From: Branchiostoma belcheri
Taxonomy: Eukaryota > Chordata > Leptocardii > Amphioxiformes > Branchiostomatidae
Assembly: GCF_001625305.1 (NCBI RefSeq)
Contig: NW_017803865.1
Location: 1,917,983-1,981,982 of the forward strand
Direction: 5' to 3'
DNA: 64,000 nt
Shown: in pieces, positions 49,201-61,200 of the stretch
Position numbering within the stretch: the first letter of the stretch is position 1
Layout: each line of letters begins with the position of its first letter
The notes under the pieces: model-generated
Told to the model about the DNA's origin: nothing
Databases searched by the model: none
Seen by the model: the letters and a program-made list of their open reading frames with translations, nothing else
Position numbers and translations under genes: made by a program

Positions 49201-52200
49201 CACAGCTTACAGTTAGGCAGGGTCGACTGCCCATGGATGTGAGCGCAGTGGAGACATCGGGATCCTTGCACAGGTCGATCAGGTCCAGGAAGGAGAAGGC
49301 CCCATCTTGCAGGACCCAGTCTCCACTGTTCTCCGCTGCTTTGCCTCCAAAGACCAGGTGCTTGTGCCTGTCCTGGTGGGTCAGCATGTTCTTCACCTCG
49401 GACTTGACTGTGTCCAAGATGGGGTTGAGCAGCAGGACCGCCTCCATGTTGTCACTGCTGTGTTGTAGGGTTTGCTGGCCTGTCAAAATCAGAAGGAAAA
49501 GATGTCAGACACAGTTCACACAGTCTTGAAAACATTTCTCAAAGAACAATGTCTTATTGGTGTACAAGATGAAAAATGCATTGCTAGATACCTAAATATA
49601 TCTGCAGATATAGCCTCATTTGAACATTTGTACTCAATGAAATGAATAATTTTTTTGCTCAATGAATTGACTGAGATTTGCAAATTTGTACATTTAAAGA
49701 CAGGCTACTGTTTACCTGGCTAAAATTCTTTATATCAAAACATTTTGCAAAGCGATTTTCAATATGATGAAGCAACAGCTACATGTATCACTGTGGTACC
49801 TGGCAGGTATATACAGCAAGGTTTTAGTTATTGGACAGTCCGGATGTAAAACTAATGTTCCCCACTTCCCTGCATAATACCAGGTGCCCCTCCCATCCTG
49901 TGAAAGCAGGTGGTGCATTTGGCGCCACTATAGATTATCAATAGATAATGTAATGAATAATGTCCACAACTGACCCTGTACAGAAACGTGACACAATAAA
50001 CTGTAAGCCCTGTTCCATTACTGTTCATTATGACCTGCTTTATGTGACTTTTGCCAGTCGTAAATTAAGAGCTGATATCCTGAAAATATTGCTTTAGCTG
50101 CAGTTTTCATCAAATTATGTGGCTCTTATGATAAATATATTATATTAACCAATCCTATGGAGTAATGCTGGATGCTAGGAAAACAATAAGAGGGGATGAG
50201 AGAGGCTGCCTTAATGACCCAAAAGTGTACAATGGATAGATTGGATAGGGACCAAAATTGGATGTGATGACCTGAAACACAACTTCTAGTCCCAGGAGAG
50301 TGAATTTAATTTTGTCTTACAAGGACATACTCCTGAAAGACATAGGCAAACAGGGTTTGCAATCAGCTCCTAATGGTTTATACCTGGACTATGCATGTCA
50401 CTTGACCTAAATGTTCTAACTTATATTTCTAATAACATTGATCACCCTTTGTTTTAGAAGTATACTAGAATTATGATAATAATTATAAATTTATTGATTG
50501 GAATAGGAAATTTCAGGCAAAGTTCTGTCTAATGTCACCTCTTATATCACCCCACTAACGATAAGCTATTGACCAAAACAATAAAATGCTCCTGCAGTTG
50601 TTTATTACAAATGGTGAAAACTACGTAATTATAGATTTTTGTATGCTGACAAATTACAGTGAAACTCAAGCCATGTTGGGAAAGGGAAAATCCCAGGTGA
50701 GGTGTAGACGGATGGATTGATGAAGCCTTCTTGTCCTGATTGTTTGTCCCTCTGATTCTAAAGGGAATGGATGCAACACTCAGTCTGGCATCTTCGTAAT
50801 CGTCAGATTGCCACTCATGCATCACATCCCCCCAAGTCATCAGCATGCTGCTGACAAAGTGGATTAAGTGCTCAGATATAAAATTACATTATGTATGTCA
50901 CCTGAACCATTGGCATGTCCATCAAGCCAATACACTGCATGACAGTTTGATAGTTCTAAAAATAGATTGTGCTTTTATTGTATTGTGTTGCAAAGTCCTG
51001 GTAAAGCTGTATTCCTTACATGTATATAGAACATGAGTCTGCAGGATTTTTCAGATAAAAGGAAAACAAGTCAATGTATGAAGTGGGAAAGGTGCAATCA
51101 AAGATTCCTGTGTCACTGTCAATACAGATACCTTGGATTTAGCAAAATAGGATTTTCATGGACATTTTTCACGAAGGTCACCAAGATCAACCGAAAAGTA
51201 GCATCCAGATGAATGTTTCTGTTGACAAGGCATTTATAATATAGTTAGTATGGATTCTGCCAACACAGAACAGCTTTGAAATTCATTCAAATAAAATATG
51301 ATTTTATTCCTTTATTTCCTACATTGTGAACTTCAAGGCTTTTTGCCTATACTTCTGCCTCAAGCTCCAATGGCAACACATCTGAATGTGCTTGAAATGA
51401 ATGATGTTTCTCATTTTTCCTTGGAAGGTGAAATGTCTCCTTCAACTTTCATCAGTGTTCAGCCGCTGTATGATCAGGTGATGGAGGCACTCATTAAGGG
51501 CTACAGGTTACATACATGTAAATGAAACCTCTGGGGTCTTTCTCTTTTGACCAGAAATTGATAGTGGGAGTGGCTGGGACAATTTTGTTTGCCCAATTTC
51601 CATGTCATCTCATTGCTCAGAAAACCATTTCTCCAACAACATAATGTGTGGCCATGTGTGAGTTTTGGGAATCACTTTGGGGAGCTAGCTCATCTCTTTT
51701 AATGGAGCTTTCTACACAGCACGAAAACTGCATCTTTTGACATGCACTAAATGTATACAGCCACTTGATGGCCAATTTCAGCGCAGCCAAGCTAGCTCAC
51801 AATTTACACCCACGAGTCTGCATCAGACGCAGCGCATTGATTTCCGTCCTGTCATATGGAAGGCTGATGCGACACATGCATTAAAACCAGTGGCAGCAGA
51901 ATTTACACAGGACCATTAGCTCAGCAGCAGACTGGAAAGACAAACATATTACTTCCCAGCTAATTCCCTCCCGTCACCCCGCAGAGTTCAAGTGCATGTC
52001 TGGGGTAGCCTTGCATGTCACCAACTGCTGCCTGCAACAACTTGATACATTGTTTAATGGACCCAATCGTCTACCAAATGAAAGCTACATTGTTTATTGG
52101 GATTTTACAGAAAGTGAAAGGGAGGGCCAAACAGATACTACCTTTACAGGTTGCCCTCCCCCATACAAACAACACAGTTAATATACATTGTATCTGGAAA

Positions 52201-55200
52201 GATCAAGCAGGGTCTACCTATGATTGCTTAAATGTTAAAAAAATTTGTAGAAACTGAATCAAGCAATTTTTTCCTCAACTTCCTCTTAAAACATTTAACC
52301 TGCACTAAGTATTTTGAGCCCTGATCATGTATTCAAGATCAGTGTCCCAGTACTGGAGGCCCGTTGGAGCCCCACAGTGAAGATTAACTGACTCATCAAT
52401 ACAGGGCTGTACCTTCAAAAGGATTTGCAGAGCAGCTAATAAATTGGTCAGAATCAACCCGAGAGTGCACTGACCCGATTCTGTCCTTTAATCTGGAACA
52501 TTCTGATATATTGAGTTCTAAAAGTGTTTCAAAGTAGCTGGGGGTAAGATGCGTGAAAACCCCAATTAGGGACAGAACCCAGAGGAGTGCCTGTGTGTAC
52601 ATTATTACCTGCTCCTTAGAATAGATTCCTTGAAGTATTGTTCTAGATCTCTGAGGAAGAAAATTGTACAGCGCACCCAAGCTGATAAGATAGAATGTCG
52701 GTGCCAATATTCTCTTGATTAAATTTTCCTTCTGCACTGGATTTCATGACATTTTGCAAATATTTAAAAAATGCCACAGAGAAAGTTCCAACCCATTTCA
52801 GACTTTGGTGGTAAAATTCTTTCCTGTCATCGCTCCTAGGGGAAATCACCTTTTGGCTCCTCCCCAGAATTCTCTATGACCTGAAAGCTTTTCCCCTGCA
52901 ATATCGGCCGGCACCCCTTTGGTAATGCTGTAACAAATCATTCAGGCGTCCCTCATTATGTCTTCTATGGGTCAGCCCCTCTCATGTATCAATTCAATTA
53001 AAGCACAGCAAGTGGTTTGAGTTGGTGCAATTTCTTTATGTTTCTTTTTTGAGGTTACAGAGATTTTGTAACAATTTTCACTGCAAAATATGCATACTAA
53101 ACCAGAACCATCCCTGAGTGGAACAGCCTTTCGGCATACATAGTGGACAGCCCCTCACTGGACTCCTTCAAGAGCAGGCTGTCATTCCGACCGTAGTCCA
53201 GACGCTGCGCCTCTCCCCATCTGCGCGATGTCCCGACCAGGGAATTTGCAGATTACTGAACTTGAACTTGTGCATTCATGAACAAGTTTTCAATCACTTT
53301 ATAGCAAGCTTGGATTCTGTTCATTTCAGGATTAAGCCTAAAATGTGAACAATTACACAATAATTTGCTGAAATTATTATGATGCCATTCCAAGGAGAGA
53401 AAAAAATATGTCAGCTTGTCAGTACTGTGGCACAGCAAATTTTCATCAAAATTCAAACATGTCAGTGAAATTCTTGCAAAATTGACTGATGGGTAGATTT
53501 TACAAAAGAAATTTTTGCACATTAATTGCCCTTTTCAGTGATGTAAAATTCATAACTTGACACAGGTGAAGTTACTGTATTCAGGTCAAGCATTTAGCTG
53601 CTCTAAATACCCCACTGGGCAAGAACTCAGTTTCAAGACTTGAATATTAATTTGAAAATGTTTGCTGTCTTTCATTTGCATAGCAAATCCTTTCAATCTG
53701 TGCAAACTTTTCATGTTTGAAAAAAAGACTCATAGTTGATATGCAGCTCATGTTTTTAATACTTGAAGAATGGTGTCTAGCATATCACAGCAGGCAGACT
53801 GTGCAGACAGCTACAGATAGCAATAACCAGGAAATGACTCCCTTTGGGGAAAGCAGCTAAATTATTCATGACATTATGACATAGCCTGTTGAACTTTTGG
53901 AATATTATGTTGAATGTTTGACTGCTACAGTGAGTCACTTCAGGAGAAAACATTTACGACTTCAAGCACAATGGGATGGGATATTCAAATTTGTGATGGA
54001 TACCTATAGCACATTTATCTTCCTGATATATATTATATATCACTTTTATCTGCCTAAACTATTCATGTATTGAAAAACTGTACATTCTGTGTCCTGGTGT
54101 GTATTATACTGATAGATGTTGCATTGGAGATATTTTTGGATGCAATTCTTTAATAGGGTGCTGAATATGACTTGGTGGGATTTTTTAGTGGATATTATCT
54201 AGAAAGCACTGTAAAAAGGCTTATGGATATAGAATTCAACCCCGGGCATTGCACTGTTTCTGAATAATGTACTCTTGATATATGTGTGAGGACATTTGTT
54301 CTGGTTGTTGATTGTAAGTGATGTATTTACCTTGTGGTGCCATCTTAATCCACTTTACAGCTCATTTGAAATTCTATTCATAACATATTGTCAATACCAT
54401 CTGCACTACCGTATTGAGATGCATGCCTTTGATGCCTTTTTGCCTTATATCAAAATTATCTTTTTCAACACAATGCCTTAGAAAATAAATATTAGTTAAA
54501 CGAGTTCTGTTAAGAATTTTTCAGTCAGTTACACTGAAACTGGTGGTATTTTTGTTCAATTTGACCCCCAGAACCTGATATGTTTTGTACCCTGCATCAA
54601 ACTGTAATACATCATGATCCCTAATGGTTATAAATCCATTGGGCTGATGACCTACATTTTTGTAACATTCATCATACTTTTTAATTTCCAGTGCCCATCC
54701 AGGCAGAAACCGTTCCTTGTTTGAAGCAAACCCCTGACCATCTGATTTTTTTCCGGTGTCCTATCCTGTCACCTGACATTCATCATAATTAACCTTTCCA
54801 TACTGCCTAACCCCCATAACCAATATAAGATTGTTGTCAGTAGGCTACCTCAGCAACAAAAGGATTGATCCATTTCTAGGGGATTAGTTCAGCCTCCTGA
54901 CAGGTTATTTCCCATAACCACACACCCACACTTATTCCAATAACATGAGAAGTGTTCCCAAACTTATACAAGCAAATTGTTAGTACTCATATTTTTCTTA
55001 CTACATAAGTTCATTAGCCTTTAACCTTTTCATACTCTAAAATCCTATTGCATATTTGATGCATTGTATCAAAGTGGCAACAATGATGATCAAAATGTTT
55101 TTTTATATTTGCTAATATTAATCTTTAGCCTAAACATCTCGCAATTGTAGCAATTCCATTCCAAGGACGTATTATTTCTTCATAATCAGCAATCTATGGG

Positions 55201-58200
55201 TGTCTTATTACACAAAATAGGCATTATGACTTGGAATGCCTACAGTACAATACCAGAAACTTGGAGGGAGCCAACTTTTAAAAATTTATTTGAGTGCACG
55301 ATATTCCATCCACGTCTCTGCATACATGAATACAGGGGGGGAAATGGGAATTTATAATGTAATTGGAAAACTATCAATAATGAAATATGAAAAATGGTTG
55401 TCAAATGTTAGCCTGATGACAGCATCCAAAGTTTATGCAAAATTGAAAAAAAAATTTCAAGGCATCCTGTTAGTGTTACCATCTACAAGACATTGTGTCT
55501 CAAGTTTATAAGAATAGAGCAATGCCAGAAATGGGATACAAATTTCTATCATGGTTTCATTAAGACCTATTAGATGTACTAGATATGAAAACAAAGCTGT
55601 GACCAGAAAAACACATAGCCATTTTTAATTTCCCAAAACTGGAAATAGACTTCTTGCCTTCCTCAGAGCTTCTTACTGGAGTTCCGCAAAAGCGCAACAT
55701 ACATTGGCTACATATAACGGCGAGAAGCAGAACTACAGTCAGAAGCTCTGAGGAAGGTGTCTGATAGACACTGCGTCAGCAAGTAAAACTATCTTGGCTG
55801 TGTAAAAGAAAACTCTTGTATCCTATACTTTACCAACCTGATGAAACAGTAACTTATTTTGGAATAGACTTTCTTTTCAGTAGCATGTCAATGCCGAGCA
55901 CCAACGACTTGAATTGGTGTGTCTTTATCAGGCTTCTCAGATGAGCAAACAGTACAATGCACAGAGACCAGCACTTGGACGACAGCCAAGTGACACAGTC
56001 TGGAAACAACCCCTGATGGTTCTGAACAGGAAAAGCCTTTTCTGTAATGACTCATACATCACAGGGACCAGACTAATTTGGAAGCTGATTGTGTGGGGAA
56101 GGGTGATGGACCGATGTCTGCTTTCATTACTATACCTCAATTACTGAATTTTACACTGTGTGGGGCCTTCAGAGGGGTTTCAAGTTGCTGTACAAAGTGA
56201 GTATACATTTGTAAGGTCTGCTTAAAATTGCACTGAGCAACAGGAATTCCCCAAACAGTGCCCCTTTCATTGTAAGGCTTTGTAATCCCTGTTCTTGACT
56301 AGAAATGGATCGACGTGGCAATTGTTACTTTTCCTTGAAGCTTAAAGAGGCCGCTACTCATGTATTCTGTGGTAAAACAAGGCAAATATGAAAAAAAGCA
56401 TTTTGAGAGGTGCAAGATATTGCCTAATGCTCAAACCTACTAAAAGTCCCTTTTATTACATTTGTCTATGTTGGGGTCAATTTAAGGGAGCCTTGATTAA
56501 AATTTCATGCCTATTCAAGAAAAAATTGTATGAAGAAGATGTGTTTCCACAATCCAACTGCATGTAATTGACCCAAATGACTTTTTATGGGCAGGAAGCA
56601 CTCAAAGTGTTAACCAAAGCTGTAACTTCAAAGTACAAACAAGTTTTAGGTTGTCAAAGAATCCAATTGGCCATCTTTTCAATGAAAACCTGTCAAACCA
56701 TCCCTGTCCTTGGTGCTGAAAGCTATCGCATGGACTTCTGGAAGTTGCACACTAATGTTATCTTTGTGGACATGTTTCTTAAAAAAATTGCAACTGTAGA
56801 CATGAATCCACCTTAAAACCATTCCTGTCCTTGGTGCTAGAGTCACATAGACACCTAGAAATTTCACACAAATATTGTCTTTGTGGACATGTTTCTTTCC
56901 GCAAAACTACTGAACAGCCATGACATTTGTACACTCTAATCCCACCAGACATACATGACCTCAAACTTTGACATCTAATTCCATAGCACTTTTAGTGCTC
57001 TGTGAGTTTTATGAATAATGATCACATCCTCCAATTAACTTTCTTCCCAACATATCTATCTGGCTTAAATCCAATAGTTGAGCCACCATTCCCATTATCT
57101 TGGCCATGAAAGTGAAAAATCGTTCTATCAGATCAAAAATTAATGTGCATTTTTACAGTTACGGGGAGGGCCATGACCACAGGAAAAAGTAGATTTCCTG
57201 AGGATTATGGTTCCGTTAATGGCTTTATTTCTCTTCCACATTGGATTACTGGTGGGTTGGGGGTGAATCCTGCTGTCAGGATGAAGAATTGAAACTGAAG
57301 AAAGTATCTCCTGCCTCATCACAATTCTCCCAACAGTCCAATTATAACTGTTAGCAGCAAGCAAAAACCAACAGGGGTCTGGACTTTGGCAGATGAAAAA
57401 AAAAGTGTTTAAAACTTTTGATAGGGATCAGCATTTACAGAGGATTTTTTGAAGGATTGTATTTGTAGATAGCATGTACTATGTCAGATAAACACTTCGG
57501 ATCCATATTTTGAATCACAAGAGAATATGTTAAAATTAAAGTTATAATTAGTTACCAGTAATATGCAATCAGCAAAGTCACTATTCAGAAGAGGAAGAGG
57601 AAGTTGTTCTCATCTATTAGTAAGTTTATGTATACATTTACAATCAGAAATATATGGTTACGTAGTGGGTCAAACTGACAAATTGTCAGTATTGATGACT
57701 TTTGATGTTACTTGGGGGTATCAATATGTAATGTAGTCACATTGTCTACATCGGCTTTTGCTTTTAATAGGACTGTCATCTGTCATTTAACGAGTCCCCA
57801 GAGCAGAACTAGCCCATTAAAGTCTTAACGATCCACTCTAAGTACTCTCATGAGTGGAAATGTGGGACATGTGAACTTCTGCTGCACTCAAACTGGTCCT
57901 GACCCAGGGGTGAACTTAGCGGAAATGGAGGATTTGTCCTTTTGGCACAATCCATTATTACAAGGCCGAAACATCAAGAGTTTTATGGGTGCATAAAAAG
58001 TGTAGATTAAAAGAACAATTTAATTGCTTTTATGCTGATCCCTTCATACTAACTGTTATATCTTTAATGCTGATCTGTCATAATCATGCTCTGTGCCAGC
58101 AAACAGAGTTGTTGTAAGAGACTTGACAGTAAAGCTCACAGAAGGAAATGTTTTGGCATTGTTCCAACAACAAAATTGTGTTGGAAATTACAGTTGAAAC

Positions 58201-61200
58201 TTGCATAAAAATTGGAACTTAGAATTACATCATAATACATGCATTAGCTTGGTAATTTGAAATGAAGTCAAATTACCCTTTTTAATTTTTTTCATATAAA
58301 AAATGGTTTCTACTATTAATTTTAGATGTTGATGGTTTAGTCATAACAAGTCATTTGGGTTGACATAACCAGTTGCTGCCACATGCCTGCAAAGTGACTG
58401 AACAATTCAGATGTTTTAGTAGGAAAGGAACTGCTGTTCTGGAAGGATAATGATAGATTTTTAAGTGCTGTGAATATTGAATATGCTTTCATTCATTTTG
58501 TTATATCATTGTAGACCTTTGCCCTAAAAAGATCACTCTACTAATATAAAATCAAATTGAAGCAGTGTTTTATGGGTGGGATACGGGTGCGTTCAAGCCA
58601 TAAACCCCCTTATGTATTAACTGTTAAGAACCCGTGATTGCTGTATTCTGTGCAGGTCACATTTAATGTTCTGCACAAGTGAGCATTACCAAAACACATT
58701 TCAATGCCTGTCATCACAGCTTTCCCAATCCTTTCCCCCAAAGACTAAAACCTGGCTGAAAAGTCCATTTGTTGAATGGGCCATGTCATCAATGTTTCAT
58801 GAGAAATCTAAAGCCTCCTGTGACTCACTCTCCGAGAGAAAAGCGTGAATGCTGCTTTCACAAATGTGCAAGGCGTGATGAGGTCAGTTGGCAGGCCACA
58901 GTGTTAGGAATAAACACTGAGGAGTTTGCCGTAACCAGGAGGGAATGTGTGTGCTGTCTACTTTGGCTTGAACTTGACCTCTGTAAGGAGAGAGGCTAGT
59001 GAAGGGTTTTATGAGATTTTCAAAGGTGTTTCAAAAGGTAAGTTGGCAAAGAATGAATACTGAGGAGTTTAATGGACAGAATGTGTATGCTGCCTACATG
59101 AACTTGACCTCTATAAAGACAGAGTTAGTTCAGGGTTTGCCATCAATAAAAACAAACATATCCCCAGTAACAGCAGTGAGTGCCAGTGTTATGCAGAATA
59201 ACACTTCCTGATCATCTATGGTTCAGCCATATGCAGCTCTTAGAATGCAGAAAACCAGAATCACACTGTTTGTCCTGAGTACAACAGATTGCAGTACATG
59301 GATGCAAGTGTCATTCTCTGGAAATCAAACTGCCAACAACGACTTTTGCAAACACTTAAAATGAAGACCTATTCCAGTAAGAGTCCTCATCTAATACATA
59401 CAGACATGCCCACAGGCAATATGCTGATAGAGGTGCACTTACAGAAACCAGTTGACCATCTGCTCCCACATTTGACTCATATCATGACCTTGGACTAGGC
59501 AGGTTCAGAAGTGCAGGGAGATCACATGAGACCTTCTTAAATGGGTCTGCAATCCTAACTGTGTCTGTGCCTAAGTCTTACTCCATGAAAGGGCTACACA
59601 TGCTTTTATGTGCATTAGACAGTAGTCAGACTCAGAGTACAGATTATGAAAGATTCAAATGGCCGATTAAGCCTTTTGGGGGAAAAAGGCAGACAGAGCC
59701 TCTTGAAGAGCTGTCAAAAATGTCTATTTCAACTGAGAGAACATACATCTTTTCAGCCTTGAACAGTCTGATTATCAGCAGCTCAACTGGTTCAGGGAAA
59801 CATGAGTAGTGGGAGATCACCAGACCTTCCAAAGTCCCAACTGCATCTCTAGCCTCAGTGAGCCATAATTCCCTTTAGAGGTTGTCACCACTGGCTTTCT
59901 GTGACATGCAGACAAAAAAATGCACCTTTGACCCTTTCCAACTAAACATCCTCAGTTACCAGCAATCCATCTGAGTGGAAAGCCATGTTCAGTACTGGGG
60001 AGGAAGTGACCTTGACCCAGAAATGGTCCATGTATGGAACACACAGATGGAACCTGCATGTCCAAATTTGGTTAGGACAATGTAGTGCAGTTGTACAACT
60101 TAATCAAGTTTAACTCCAAATGCAAGTAGCGAAACTGGGTCTCAGATGTATAAAGCAAGCTCACATACCTGGGTTTGGGTTTCAAACTTTGTAAAGTGGT
60201 ACAACATATACCTGGTTTAAGTAATCAATCATGGGAGAAATGGTAAACATTTCAAATACTGAAGGATTCAAATAAAATTATGTAAAATGATATTCTAAGT
60301 AATGCTGGAATGTCCTAAATACCATGATAATGATTTATACCTTTTAATGTAGAATTTTGCTATATCTAAATACATAAACTCATTGACAAGCAATATCTGA
60401 CAAGTGGTTTTGATTCAATTAATATTCATCCCAGGCAGGCATTCTATAATTGCAGGCATTACTCATTATATGAGATACAGACAGCCTTTCTCCTTTTCTA
60501 AAAATATTGTTTGCTTGAAAGGAATGACAATTGACTTTCTATGGGTTCAAGATTGTTTAAAAGTACATGTGTACATCCTTACCTTGAATGTCATCTGAGA
60601 CTGACGGCTTCTGGGACATCATGTCCTTCAGGGCTGTGCTGACATCTTCCTTCATGGCAGGGTTGGGCCATGCCTTAATTCCTGTCAAGACAATACGTAC
60701 ATCTTAATGCATGTTAACAAAAGACACAGCTGTCTTTCACCATCTTAATCCTCTTAACCTAGATTGTTTCACACTTATTTCTGTTGTCTCAAAACTGTTC
60801 CATCAAATTACAAATAGACCTTAGAGTGTGTCTGAGCATCATGCCTTTAGACCAGTTTCAATACCTTTAAGACATACACACTTGTATCCCTTGATCTCCA
60901 TGATATACACATCTGTGATAAACAATCCTGATTGTGGGCTTGGGGTGTGAGGTTTTGATTTTTTTGCTTGATTTCTTGCCCCTCACCAAAGAATGTTTCA
61001 TATGTACACTACATATACGACATTACCTCACCCCTCTGATATATTTGTTTCTTGTTGGAGCCATAATTAGTCTGCTATGTTGCAGGGAAACAAAATGAGA
61101 AAAAAAATGCCATGAACTTTCAACCCAAAAAGACATATCTCCTGAAAAATGACAGTTACACCTTAACATTTTCTTATAATATAATTTTCTTTCCAATACT

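Larger units (their letters stand above)
49480..60582. other. MAP1 intron 2 (11.1 kb)
   Basis: No coding exon recognised. It contains a LINE 3' tail (about 53100-53275), an inverted repeat (about 55655-55765) and complex, low-repeat stretches (about 52860-53000, 54680-54840) that could be conserved noncoding DNA. Confidence 0.55.
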
